From assembly GCF_008629675.1 (NCBI RefSeq), contig NZ_VWOX01000005.1, positions 51,001 through 115,000 of the forward strand: a stretch of 64,000 nucleotides of DNA. The letters run 5' to 3'. The notes beneath the pieces were generated by a model. It saw only the letters and a program-made list of their open reading frames with translations. It was not told the DNA's origin and did not search any database. This DNA comes from Roseiconus nitratireducens. Lineage in GTDB: Bacteria; Planctomycetota; Planctomycetia; Pirellulales; Pirellulaceae. Shown piece by piece: positions 36,162 to 45,370 of the stretch (position 1 is its first letter; every line of letters starts with the position of its first letter). A program made the translations under genes and the position numbers.

Positions 36162-38744
36162 ATGAATCACACGCCCGAACCTTCCGCCGACTCCCCCGCG
36201 TCCCCTCTTGTCGACCCGGACCTGGATCGGGACAGCTTGGCGACCGAGTATTTTTCGCTGTTGCCCTACGAACCTTATCCCGTGCAAGAGGAGGCGATGC
36301 TGGCCTACTTTGCCGGAGATCCCGACCGGGGTGACCAGGGGGTGCTGGTTTGCGCCCCCACCGGGACGGGGAAAACGATGGTCGCCGAATCGGCCGTCTA
36401 CGAGGCGCTGCGGACCGGCCGCCGGATGTACTACACGACGCCCCTGATCGCCCTGACCGATCAGAAGCTGGATGAATTGCGGGAGAGTGCGGCCAGGTGG
36501 GGTTTCGCCCCCGATCAGATCGGGCTGGTGACCGGAAACCGACGCGTCAACGCGGACGCCCCCGTGTTGGTTGTCGTCGCCGAGATCCTGCTCAATCGTC
36601 TCCTGAATCCGGAGAACTTTGATTTCTCCGACGTCACTTCGGTGGTGATGGACGAGTTTCACTCCTTCAACGATCCGGAACGCGGGATCGTTTGGGAGCT
36701 GACGTTGGGGCTGCTGCCCAAACACGTTCGCACCATGTTGCTCAGTGCGACCGTCGGCAATTCACTTCAGTTCACCTCCTGGCTTTCACGAGCCCACGAT
36801 CGAAGGCTGCAGCTGGTCACGGGAAACGAACGCAAGGTGCCGCTTCAGTACGAATGGGTCGAAGACGAGATTCTGAATGACTTTGCGGAGAAGATTGCCG
36901 CGGGAGATGAAGAGCAGCGAAGGACACCGGCCCTCGTGTTTTGCTTTAGCCGATCCCAATGCTGGACCGTGGCCGAAATGCTGAAGGGCAAACGCTTGAT
37001 TGACAAACAGCGGCAAGCGGAGCTCTCCGACTACCTGGAAGCCGCGGAGATGAGCGCCGGTGCCGGCCCAAAGCTGAAACAGATTCTGATGCGTGGCGTT
37101 GGTGTCCACCACGCCGGGGTGATGCCACGCTATCGCCGGATGGTCGAAGAACTTTTCCAGCGGAAACTGCTGGCGATGTGCGTTTGCACCGAGACCCTGG
37201 CGGCTGGAATCAATTTGCCGGCCCGGAGCGTGATTCTCCCCAGCCTATTAAAAGGTCCCAAGACGAAACGGAAACTGATCGACACCGCTTCGGCGCAACA
37301 GATCTTCGGGCGCGCCGGTCGACCGCAGTTTGACGATCGAGGCTATGTGTACGCGCTGGCACACGAAGACGATGTCAAACTGAACAAATGGCGTGAGAAG
37401 TTTGACTCGATCCCCGAAGACACCAAAGACCCCGGGCTGCTGAAGGCTAAGAAACAACTGAAAAAAAAGATGCCGAAGCGTCGGTCGGGAGAAACGTACT
37501 GGACCGAACAGCAGTTCCTGCAATTGCGCGAAGCGGACGCAGCCGATCTCTCCAGCCGCGGTCAGCTGCCCTGGAGGTTGTTGGCCTACCTGCTGGGCCG
37601 GGCCCCCAACGTCCAACAGCTGCGTGATCTGGTTGGCAAGCGTCTGATGACGCAGAAAAGAATCGAGGAGTCCCAAAAGGAACTGAATCGGATGCTGATC
37701 ACCCTGTGGCAGGCCGACTACATCCAGCTAGATCCGACTCCGGTCCCCGCCGCTTCCAAAGAATCATCGCCCGCGGGTCCGGCGAAGGCGTCAAACAATA
37801 ACGACCAGCCAGAATCGCCACCCGCGACGGGCGGATTGTTTGGCGAGATCCTGGACCAGATGCGTGATGAGACGCCTGACGACGTCGAAAAAGAAACCGC
37901 CGGAGAGAAAGACGACGAAACGCAAGCGGATGCGGCGAAAGGCGAAGCCGGCGATCAGAATCCGAAGCTGCGGCAAACCTTTGAATTGGACAATTACCGA
38001 CCGATCGAAGCCCGGCCCACCGAGCGACTGGATCGGCTGGTCCATCTTCGCAGCATCAATCCGCTGTACGGCGTCTACCTGGCGGACTTGCTGGCCAACG
38101 CAGATCCGGAAGAACGTCTGGCGGCGCTGGAGAGTGTCTTGGAAGTTCCCGCCACGGTCGCCCGTTTGACCCGGGTCCCACCCCTGGAAGAGATGCCGCC
38201 CGGGAATCTGGCGGTATCCAAGTTGGATCCGGAACTACTGACGCTAGGGCTGGCGACTGCAGAAGAATTGGGCGCGAAAGCCGGCGAAGAAGACGACGAG
38301 GTGCGCGATCGCGGATTTGGCCGCGTGATGTTTGACGAACCGAGAGTCTGGCCGTTGACCATTGGCGAAAAAATTCACCGTCTGTTCCAACATGAGTTTC
38401 CGCGTGTCGACGGTGTCCGCATCCGGCCTGTCTGGATCGTTGGTGAACTCTTGAACTACGACGGTGACTTCAACAAATACGTCACCACCAAAAAGCTTCA
38501 AAAGGAAGAAGGAATCTTGCTGCGGCATTGTCTGCGAATGATCTTGTTCCTGGACGAAATGGCCAACGTTCCTCCCGAAGGCACCACCGTGGAAACCTGG
38601 GAAGACAAGCTGGATGAACTGGCCGACTTCTTGACGGAGTCGTGCCGCAAGGCTGATCCGCAAACGACCGACGAAGTCATTTCCAAGGAACACTCCGACG
38701 AAGACGATTTGGTGGCATCCGGACGACGCAATCAACCGAAGTGA
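36162..38744 (+). CDS. Ski2-like DEAD/DEAH-box helicase
   Basis: The ATG at 36162 gives 860 residues. Helicase motifs are all visible: YPVQEEAM (Q-motif position), APTGTGKT at residues 65-72 (Walker A), TTPLIAL, MDEFHSF (DExH), LLSATVG, VFCFSRSQCW, GVGVHHAGVMPRYR, CTETLAAGINLPA and QIFGRAGRPQFD (motif VI). The GVGVHHAG and GRAGRPQ signatures point to the Ski2/Mtr4/HelY class of RNA helicases. A charged, Glu/Asp/Lys-rich linker separates this core from a C-terminal domain (YGVYLADLLANADPEERL). It may act in RNA decay or ribosome maturation. It stands alone, in a region free of nuclease genes. Confidence 0.88.
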   Translation: MNHTPEPSADSPASPLVDPDLDRDSLATEYFSLLPYEPYPVQEEAMLAYFAGDPDRGDQGVLVCAPTGTGKTMVAESAVYEALRTGRRMYYTTPLIALTDQKLDELRESAARWGFAPDQIGLVTGNRRVNADAPVLVVVAEILLNRLLNPENFDFSDVTSVVMDEFHSFNDPERGIVWELTLGLLPKHVRTMLLSATVGNSLQFTSWLSRAHDRRLQLVTGNERKVPLQYEWVEDEILNDFAEKIAAGDEEQRRTPALVFCFSRSQCWTVAEMLKGKRLIDKQRQAELSDYLEAAEMSAGAGPKLKQILMRGVGVHHAGVMPRYRRMVEELFQRKLLAMCVCTETLAAGINLPARSVILPSLLKGPKTKRKLIDTASAQQIFGRAGRPQFDDRGYVYALAHEDDVKLNKWREKFDSIPEDTKDPGLLKAKKQLKKKMPKRRSGETYWTEQQFLQLREADAADLSSRGQLPWRLLAYLLGRAPNVQQLRDLVGKRLMTQKRIEESQKELNRMLITLWQADYIQLDPTPVPAASKESSPAGPAKASNNNDQPESPPATGGLFGEILDQMRDETPDDVEKETAGEKDDETQADAAKGEAGDQNPKLRQTFELDNYRPIEARPTERLDRLVHLRSINPLYGVYLADLLANADPEERLAALESVLEVPATVARLTRVPPLEEMPPGNLAVSKLDPELLTLGLATAEELGAKAGEEDDEVRDRGFGRVMFDEPRVWPLTIGEKIHRLFQHEFPRVDGVRIRPVWIVGELLNYDGDFNKYVTTKKLQKEEGILLRHCLRMILFLDEMANVPPEGTTVETWEDKLDELADFLTESCRKADPQTTDEVISKEHSDEDDLVASGRRNQPK

Positions 38745-38866
38745 TTCCGGACGAGGTCCGATCGCGGAACGTCTCATTCCCGAGGCGTCTCGTGGGACGG
38801 GCCGAATTTTGACTGGCCGGATTCTGGACCAGGCTGAACTTTCAATCCGTTATCTGGAAGACTTTC

Positions 38867-40594
38867 TTGTCCCGATCCGCCGCCCTGTCTCTGTTGGCCT
38901 GCTTGGCGCTGTGCTGTCCGATTCTGATCGGGCAGCTTTGTTTTCAATCGTTTGATGCGTACGCCCACAATGACGATTTTCTGTACGCGCGTTGCACGCA
39001 GATTCTGATTGACGAAGGACGTTACCAACACGTTTCGCAACACGGGCAATTGGCCGCCAGCGTGGCAAGTCACTGCCTGTGGGGCGCCCTGGTTTGCCTG
39101 CCGACGGGATTTAGCTACGACCAGCTGCACTTGGCGGTGGGATTGGCGGCAACGCTTGGCGTCGTCGCAATCTATCTGGCCGCTCGGGAGCTGGGCGGCA
39201 GCCATCGCATCGCCCTGTTGTCAGCTATGGCAATGCTGGTTGGCCCCTTCTATTACGGCATGTCGTTCACCTTCATGACCGACGTCACGGCGGCGTCCAT
39301 GGCGAGCATCGCGGTTTTCGGATACGCCCGCGGCGTCGTGCGTGACTCCATGGCGTGGCTGATTGTCGGCAGCATCGGCGCATCCCTGGCCATGTGGTCG
39401 CGTCAGACGCATCTTTGCGTGATCGCGGTGCCGACGATCGCGTTGATCGGGGACGCCTGGCATCGGCGGCGGTTCCGACGGGCCGCATTTGGCCTGCTGG
39501 CCAGTTGCGCATTGCCACTACTCAGCTTCCTCGTCTTCGAATTGGGTTGGCTGGTCCCAGGCGATGACGCGCGGGTGGGTATCGTTGACGTGGAAACCCG
39601 CGACTTGGCTTGGTTAAAACAGACCATCGTCTTCGTCTACGCCGGAGGCCTGCTGACCGGTTTGGCCGCCTTGCCGTTGTTGCCACTGCTTGTCGCTCGG
39701 GTTTGTCGTCCCGCCGAAAATGTCGCCCTGAGGAAGGCCCAATCGTGGGCAACGGGCCTGGTGGGACTGTTGTGGGCCGGGGTGTTCGCCGTGACCGGTT
39801 TGCGAACCTACATCACCCAGGCAACGGGCTACATCCTCTACAACGCTCACCTGGGGCCAATCCTGTTGGCCGACCAGGACGATCCGGGCAGGTGGAGCGA
39901 CATCGGCGGAGTCTCTTGGCCGCCCTGGATCTGGCAGATCGTGACGGCTCTCAGCATCATCAGCCTGGCTCTGCTGGCAGGTTTGGCAGCAACCAGCATC
40001 GGACGATTGATTCGTCGGCCCCATGAATCCGGAGCCGTTGATGCCGTGCTTCGACGTGACTGGTTCATCGCCGGACTGATCGGGTGCATGCTTGCGGCAT
40101 CGGCGGCCCTGTTGGCGATGGTGGAAATGGTCTACGACCGATACTGGATGTTGCTGTATCCCATGCTGTTTCCCTGGATCGGAAGTCAGCGAATCTTTCC
40201 GGCGGTGCCACCAGTGCGAACCGTTCGCGGAGTGACGGCGGCCGTCGCGGCCATGATCCTGTTGATGTTCACGATGTCATTCGTGTTCGTGCATGACTTT
40301 CTGGCGTGGAATGACGCCCGACACGATCAGGTACGCGTTTGGCTTGACCAAGGTCTAGCGGCCAGAGACTTCGATGCGGGCAACGGGATCAACGGCTGGC
40401 TGCGATCGGCGGAAGACGTTGCCACGCACGGTCGGCCGGGCGACGACACGCCCTTTTGGCGTGGCCTTGCGCAGCATGCGTTGGCGATTGGCCCACGGCC
40501 AGGCTGGGAGGTGGAGAAAACAATCTCCTGGCGATCCTGGGCCGCCGCAGGAAAACAATGCACGCTGTACGTTCTGAACAAACGCGGGCCTTGA
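38867..40594 (+). CDS. Polytopic membrane protein resembling GT-C glycosyltransferases
   Basis: The 575-residue product begins at a TTG supported by GGAAG seven bases upstream and by the hydrophobic start SRSAALSLLACLALCC. The first loop has an acidic DAYAHNDDFLYAR segment, placed where PMT/ArnT-like enzymes carry their catalytic aspartates, followed by 10-12 membrane helices. A periplasmic C-terminal piece contains GWEVEKTISWRSW. These features fit a lipid-linked sugar transferase of the GT-C fold. No family match is certain, and sequence motifs of ArnT or Wzy are lacking. A methyltransferase gene converges on it 77 bases downstream. Confidence 0.6.
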   Translation: MSRSAALSLLACLALCCPILIGQLCFQSFDAYAHNDDFLYARCTQILIDEGRYQHVSQHGQLAASVASHCLWGALVCLPTGFSYDQLHLAVGLAATLGVVAIYLAARELGGSHRIALLSAMAMLVGPFYYGMSFTFMTDVTAASMASIAVFGYARGVVRDSMAWLIVGSIGASLAMWSRQTHLCVIAVPTIALIGDAWHRRRFRRAAFGLLASCALPLLSFLVFELGWLVPGDDARVGIVDVETRDLAWLKQTIVFVYAGGLLTGLAALPLLPLLVARVCRPAENVALRKAQSWATGLVGLLWAGVFAVTGLRTYITQATGYILYNAHLGPILLADQDDPGRWSDIGGVSWPPWIWQIVTALSIISLALLAGLAATSIGRLIRRPHESGAVDAVLRRDWFIAGLIGCMLAASAALLAMVEMVYDRYWMLLYPMLFPWIGSQRIFPAVPPVRTVRGVTAAVAAMILLMFTMSFVFVHDFLAWNDARHDQVRVWLDQGLAARDFDAGNGINGWLRSAEDVATHGRPGDDTPFWRGLAQHALAIGPRPGWEVEKTISWRSWAAAGKQCTLYVLNKRGP

Positions 40595-40671
40595 TCCTGT
40601 GCCGGTCCGGCAATGACCGGCGATTGCCCTGATCGCTTCACGCCCGTTCGGCGTAGCATTGACGACCGATT

Positions 40672-41391
40672 CTATTTTCCGCCGACGACCAACAAAGAAC
40701 TGCCGAATGGCAGCTTCATCCAGCCGAACAGTCGGCGTTCGATTTCCGATCCCCAACGCAGCAACTGATTCACCGCGGCCGGTGGCACTTCGGCCGGACG
40801 CGGATCCGTGGGACGAATCTTTTCCTTCAGCCGCACACCGAGTTTCGCTGCGGCGACCCAGTGAAAAAAGTATTCGCAACGGTCTACGCGCAACGAGCAC
40901 TCTTCGGCAAGTTTTCCGAACGAGCGTTTCGTGTAGCGGATGCGATGGTGGTTGATGTCGTCATGCTGCGTCCACAACTCGTTGAACGCGGGGACGGTGA
41001 TGACCATCAGTCCGTCGTCTCGCAACAGCGTCAAGGCATGCCGCAGCGCCGTCCAGGGATCGTCCAGATGTTCCAGCACGTCCAACATCAACACCGCGGA
41101 AAATGGTTGCTGGGGCCGAAATGAAGCTTCGAACGGCCCCACGTGGATCCGCGATCGATGGGGGCCAATGGGGTCCACGATCGTTGGATCCTTCTCGACC
41201 CCCTGGACGTCGCCGAACCGCAACAGAGCATCGAAGAACAGCCCGTCACCGCAGCCGACATCCAGGATTCGAAGATCCGTCCGCCCCGCGGCGTAGCGGT
41301 CCAAGATCGAAAGGATCACCGATTCTCGACTTCGCCACCACCAATGTTGGTTGTAGAGTCGGCGGTACTGGAGGGCGTAGTCGGATTGCAT
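40672..41391 (-). CDS. SAM-dependent class I methyltransferase
   Basis: The 239-residue product opens with YALQYRRLYNQHWWWRSRE, a conserved N-terminal signature of these methyltransferases, so the ATG at 41391 is supported even though it lies inside the preceding gene. The SAM site is ILDVGCGDGLFFDAL, followed by LMLDVLEHLDDPW (motif post I) and LMVITVPAFNELW. The substrate is unknown. Proteins of this type often modify lipids, quinone-like or sugar-linked substrates next to GT2 glycosyltransferases. The start overlaps the end of the GT2 gene by 76 bases in another frame, so the two are translationally linked, and hemL lies further upstream in the same direction. Confidence 0.85.
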   Translation of the reverse strand: MQSDYALQYRRLYNQHWWWRSRESVILSILDRYAAGRTDLRILDVGCGDGLFFDALLRFGDVQGVEKDPTIVDPIGPHRSRIHVGPFEASFRPQQPFSAVLMLDVLEHLDDPWTALRHALTLLRDDGLMVITVPAFNELWTQHDDINHHRIRYTKRSFGKLAEECSLRVDRCEYFFHWVAAAKLGVRLKEKIRPTDPRPAEVPPAAVNQLLRWGSEIERRLFGWMKLPFGSSLLVVGGK

Positions 41392-42359
41392 GCGTCGTCC
41401 GCGCGAATGACCTGATCCACAATAAAACTTGGCCGACGCTTTACCTCTTCAAAAATCCGGCCCACGTACTCGCCAATCACCCCCAAGAATACCAGCTGGA
41501 CCCCGGAGAAGAAGATCAACGTGATGACCAACGCGGTGTAGCCCTGAGGGGAGTCGCCTTGGACCAGTTTTCCGTACAGAGCGTGCGCGGCAATCAACAA
41601 GCTGACCAAGATCGCCACAAAACCAAGCAACGCCGCGGCACGCAGGGGCAATACCGAATGGGAAAAGATTCCGTCGACAGCCAGCCCCAGCAACCCCCGC
41701 CACGAGTATTTTGAATCGCCGTGCTGGCGTGCCTCACGTTCGATGGGAATCCCGACCTGGCGGAACCCGACCCAAGCCCTCAACCCGCGAAGATAGCGTT
41801 GCCGCTCCCCGGACGCATTCAGAAAATCGATCACGCGGCGTGACATCAAGCAGAAGTCGCCGGCATCCAACGGCATCGGCTGATCGGCCAATGCGCCCAT
41901 CACCCGATAGAACAGAAAGTAACACGACCGCAACAGGACTCCTTCCTTGCGTTTCGCGCGGATCGCGTAAACCACATCAAATCCTTCGTGATACCGCTTC
42001 AACATTTCCGGGATTTGTTCGGGAGGATCTTGCAGGTCGCCGTCCATCAACACGCCAACCTGCCCGCGGGTGTGACGGAGTGCGGCCGCGCAAGCCGCCT
42101 GGTGCCCAAAATTCCGTGACAACGAAATGGCGACGACGCGTTCATCCTTCTCCGCGGCGCGACGCAGCAATTGGAAGGTCGCATCGGTGCTGCCGTCATC
42201 GACCAGCACGACCTCGTGACCGTCACCGGGCAACTGGTCCAACACGGCCAACACACGATCCAACAATACCTGCACGCCGTCGGCTTCGTTGTACAGCGGA
42301 ATGGCGACGGACACGCTGGGTGGCGCCGATTCGCTCGTGGCGGCTTCGTTCAAGACCAT
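41316..42359 (-). CDS. GT2 glycosyltransferase, dolichyl/bactoprenyl-phosphate sugar synthase type (GtrB-like)
   Basis: The ATG at 42359 gives 347 residues. The GT2 domain carries VAIPLYNEADGV, LVDDGSTDATF and LMDGDLQDPPEQIPEML, then GDFCLMSRRV and QRYLRGLRAW. Two C-terminal membrane helices follow (LPLRAAALLGFVAILVSLLIA, then YTALVITLIFFSGVQLVF) and GEYVGRIFEEVKRRPSF. This is the layout of the DPM/GtrB group, which moves a sugar from a nucleotide donor to polyprenyl phosphate. The last 27 residues are low-complexity, read through the start of the methyltransferase gene and are not part of the family. hemL ends 58 bases upstream, so all three may be one transcript. Confidence 0.87.
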   Translation of the reverse strand: MVLNEAATSESAPPSVSVAIPLYNEADGVQVLLDRVLAVLDQLPGDGHEVVLVDDGSTDATFQLLRRAAEKDERVVAISLSRNFGHQAACAAALRHTRGQVGVLMDGDLQDPPEQIPEMLKRYHEGFDVVYAIRAKRKEGVLLRSCYFLFYRVMGALADQPMPLDAGDFCLMSRRVIDFLNASGERQRYLRGLRAWVGFRQVGIPIEREARQHGDSKYSWRGLLGLAVDGIFSHSVLPLRAAALLGFVAILVSLLIAAHALYGKLVQGDSPQGYTALVITLIFFSGVQLVFLGVIGEYVGRIFEEVKRRPSFIVDQVIRADDACNPTTPSSTADSTTNIGGGEVENR

Positions 42360-42417
42360 CGCGGTTTCCAAATTCCAGGCTGGCAACCTTCAGACGATTG
42401 GGCGACGTCGGATCGCG

Positions 42418-43719
42418 TCAAAGGTTCCCCAGCACCTCTTCGGCGGCCGCGACGGTCTGGTCGATGATCGCCGGCGTGTGCAATGTGCTGAAGAAGAGCG
42501 CTTCGAATTGGCTGCAAGGCATGTAAATGCCTTTCTCAATCAATCCCCAAAAGTAGCGTCCAAATGCGTCGCGGTCGGACTGATCCGCCTGCGGCCAATT
42601 GCTGACGGGATGCTCATTGAAGAACAGCGTCAGCATGCTGCCGACGTGCTGCACCTGATGGGGAACACCGTGTTTGCTGGCAGCAGCACTCAACCCGGTC
42701 GCCAGCCGGTCGCCCATTTGGTCCAGGTATTCGTAGGGGGGATCCTCCGCCAGGCAGCTGAGCGTGGCACTCCCCGCCGCAACTGCCACGGGGTTCCCGC
42801 TTAGGGTGCCGGCCTGGAACACCTTTCCTGCCGGCAACACGTTGTCCATGATGTCGGCGCGACCGCCATAGGCACCCAACGGCAATCCGCCGCCAACGAT
42901 TTTTCCTAAGGTGGTCATGTCCGGCACCACGCCGAAACGTTCCTGCGCTCCGCCCAACGCCAACCGGAATCCCGTCATCACTTCGTCAAAGATCAAGATG
43001 GCGCCGTCCTTCAACGTCGTTGCCCGGAGGGTTTCCAGGAATGTCTGGGTCGGCGGGACGCAGCCCATGTTGCCCACGACGGGTTCCAAGATCACCGCCG
43101 CGATCTCACCGGGATGCTGATCAAAGACGTTCTGCACCGCGCTGACATCGTTGTAGTTCAACACGATCGTGTCCTGCCCCGCACCCGGCGTCACACCCGG
43201 CGAATCGGGAACGCCCAAAGTCGCCGCGGCGCTGCCGGCAGAAACCAGCAGGCTGTCCACGTGTCCGTGGTAGTTGCCCGAAAACTTGATGATCTTGTTT
43301 CGGCCCGTCGCACCGCGCGCGACTCGGACGGCGCTCATCGTTGCTTCGGTCCCGCTGTTGACCAGACGGACTTTCTCGATGCTGGGCACCGCGTCGATGA
43401 TTTGTTCGGCCAGCTGCGATTCAGCTTCGGTCGGAGCTCCAAAACTGGTGCCCTTGGCGATCGCCCGCTCAATCGCCTCGATGACCTGTGGCGGTCGATG
43501 TCCAAGAATCATGGGCCCCCAGGAACCGATGTAGTCGACGTACCGATTCCCATCGATGTCGTACAGGTAGGGGCCTTCGGCACGGTCGATGAACAGGGGC
43601 GATCCGCCGACGGCACCGAACGCTCGTGCCGGACTGTTGACCCCGCCGGGCATCAATTGACAGGCTCGCTGAAATGCGGCGGCGCTCTTGGCGCCGATGC
43701 GGTGGGTGGTTTCGGTCAC
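42418..43719 (-). CDS. hemL: Glutamate-1-semialdehyde 2,1-aminomutase
   Basis: The 433-residue length is typical for the family. Hallmarks include LMPGGVNSPARAF, GPYLYDIDGNRYVDYIGSWGPMILGH, RLVNSGTEATMSAVRVAR, KFSGNYHGHVDSLLV and FDEVMTGFRL, with TTLGKIVGGGLPLGAYGG providing the PLP lysine. It converts glutamate-1-semialdehyde to 5-aminolevulinate in the C5 route to tetrapyrroles, in the cytoplasm. No other heme genes are in the window. The GT2 and methyltransferase genes follow it directly, so transcription is probably shared, but a metabolic link is not evident. Confidence 0.96.
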   Translation of the reverse strand: MTETTHRIGAKSAAAFQRACQLMPGGVNSPARAFGAVGGSPLFIDRAEGPYLYDIDGNRYVDYIGSWGPMILGHRPPQVIEAIERAIAKGTSFGAPTEAESQLAEQIIDAVPSIEKVRLVNSGTEATMSAVRVARGATGRNKIIKFSGNYHGHVDSLLVSAGSAAATLGVPDSPGVTPGAGQDTIVLNYNDVSAVQNVFDQHPGEIAAVILEPVVGNMGCVPPTQTFLETLRATTLKDGAILIFDEVMTGFRLALGGAQERFGVVPDMTTLGKIVGGGLPLGAYGGRADIMDNVLPAGKVFQAGTLSGNPVAVAAGSATLSCLAEDPPYEYLDQMGDRLATGLSAAASKHGVPHQVQHVGSMLTLFFNEHPVSNWPQADQSDRDAFGRYFWGLIEKGIYMPCSQFEALFFSTLHTPAIIDQTVAAAEEVLGNL

Positions 43720-43956
43720 GGTCTCAAGCTACCAAGTGGGAGAATCAAAAAGGCCAAGCGATATTGGTGGCCGGCTGACCGCCCATTGTCTCCGAACTTC
43801 GCATCAATGAAAGCCGCCCGGGCGGCATGACAATCCTGAAAATCGACGCCAAACCCGTAGAATGTTGTCGATCGCTCATGCCATCCAGCCTGAGAATCGC
43901 ACCCAGGCGATTCGACAGCACCCCAACCGGGCCCGATTCAACCGCGAATTCCTGCC

Positions 43957-44385
43957 ATGTCCAATCATCTGCAGACCGCGAATCGATTCGCCAAGGCACT
44001 CGACAAGGAGGACTACGCCACAGCCGGATCGCTGCTGAGTGAACGCTGCCGATACAATTGCCGGGGGGAGCGACACATCGGCCCCGAGGCGATCATCGCT
44101 GCCTACCAGGGCAACGGAAACGCGGCAAAGTCATTCGACGCAATTCGGTACGAAAGCCAAGTCGTCGCGGAATCACCCGAACGCTACCACGTGTCGTTCG
44201 TCGACCACATCACCCACGCAGGACTGCAGCACACTTTTCGCTGCGAACAATGGATCCAGTTGGACGAATCCGGTCAAATCTGCCAGATCGAACATCGGGA
44301 TTTGCCGGGGCAGGTCGCTGCCTTGCAAGCGTTCCGATCGCGGTTGACACTTCATCACGACCCTGATTCGGATCAACATGCTTGA
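43957..44385 (+). CDS. NTF2/SnoaL-like small protein
   Basis: This 142-residue protein has the alpha-helix followed by curved beta-sheet pattern of the NTF2-like fold: an N-terminal helix (LQTANRFAKALDKEDYATAGSLLS), then a conserved-looking turn (GPEAIIAAYQGNGNAAKSFD) and strands ending in QIEHRDLPGQVAAL. Such proteins bind small hydrophobic ligands or act as ketosteroid-isomerase-like enzymes; no catalytic dyad can be assigned. Its stop overlaps the ATG of the MtfA-like gene by eight bases, so translation of the two is coupled. It is divergent from hemL. Confidence 0.7.
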   Translation: MSNHLQTANRFAKALDKEDYATAGSLLSERCRYNCRGERHIGPEAIIAAYQGNGNAAKSFDAIRYESQVVAESPERYHVSFVDHITHAGLQHTFRCEQWIQLDESGQICQIEHRDLPGQVAALQAFRSRLTLHHDPDSDQHA

Positions 44386-45370
44386 AACAGACGCCACCAA
44401 TCGGACCAATCGCAGAAACGCATGGCTGTTATCGGCCGTCGTCGCGGCCGTGTTCTTGGGTTTGGGAGTTGTCTGGAAGTGGTGGCTGTTGGGACTTCCG
44501 TTGGCCGCACTGGCGTACTGGTTGTGGCGACGCCGCACGCGAAGGCGTCTGCAGATCATCGGCCAGCCGTTTCCGCCGGAGTACGAAACCGTTCTGCAGC
44601 AAAATGTGGCCTTTTTTCGCGCGTTGGACGATGCCGGACGCGAGCGATTCCGCAACCTGGTCAAAGTCTTCTTGGACGAAACGCCGATCACCGGCATCCG
44701 CACGGACGTGGACGCGGGAACGCGGGTTCTGGTCGCGGCCAGCGCGATCATCCCCACGTTCGGATTCGAGGACTGGGAATACTCTGGACTGGGCGAGGTG
44801 CTGGTGTATCCCAATGCCTTCGGAGACGACTTCAGCACCGAAGGTGACCATGCGTTGCAGCGTCGAACACTGGGGATGGTCGGTGTCGGACACCTCAGCG
44901 GTGTGATGATTCTGTCCAAACCCGACCTCTGGTCCGGTTTCACCAACCCCGATGACAAACGCAACGTGGGCATCCACGAGTTTGCCCACCTGGTCGACAA
45001 AGCAGACGGCGACGTCGACGGGATCCCCGCCGGAATGACTCTCGCGACCGCCGGCCCTTGGATCCAGTGGGTCGGTGAAGAACTGAAAAGCAGGCCGACC
45101 GGCCGGAATCACATCGACGACTACGCGTACACCAACGAAGCGGAATACTTCGCCGTGCTTTCGGAGTACTTCTTCGAGTCCCCCGAGGTGCTGCAAAAGA
45201 AAGCTCCCGAGTTGTACCAGATGATGCAGGGCATCTATCACCAGAACACGCGGCGTTTACTCTCCGGTGTTCCGAGTCGTCCCAAACGGATTCGGCGCAA
45301 CGCCAAATGCCCTTGCGGCAGCGGCAAGAAATACAAGAACTGCTGCCGCAAAAAGTTGCGAAACGGCTGA
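44378..45370 (+). CDS. MtfA-like M90 zinc peptidase with N-terminal membrane anchor and C-terminal SEC-C motif
   Basis: The 330-residue product has two closely spaced hydrophobic segments (AWLLSAVVAAVFLGLGVVW, WLLGLPLAALAYWLW). The peptidase domain follows with GIHEFAHLVDKADG, the HEFAHxxD zinc site, and NEAEYFAVLSEYFFE supplying the third ligand, as in MtfA. It ends with a SEC-C motif (RNAKCPCGSGKKYKNCC), a small zinc knuckle that in SecA binds SecB and ribosomes. In E. coli, MtfA affects glucose-PTS control through Mlc; a planctomycete partner is unknown. It overlaps the NTF2-like gene by eight bases. Confidence 0.88.
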   Translation: MLETDATNRTNRRNAWLLSAVVAAVFLGLGVVWKWWLLGLPLAALAYWLWRRRTRRRLQIIGQPFPPEYETVLQQNVAFFRALDDAGRERFRNLVKVFLDETPITGIRTDVDAGTRVLVAASAIIPTFGFEDWEYSGLGEVLVYPNAFGDDFSTEGDHALQRRTLGMVGVGHLSGVMILSKPDLWSGFTNPDDKRNVGIHEFAHLVDKADGDVDGIPAGMTLATAGPWIQWVGEELKSRPTGRNHIDDYAYTNEAEYFAVLSEYFFESPEVLQKKAPELYQMMQGIYHQNTRRLLSGVPSRPKRIRRNAKCPCGSGKKYKNCCRKKLRNG

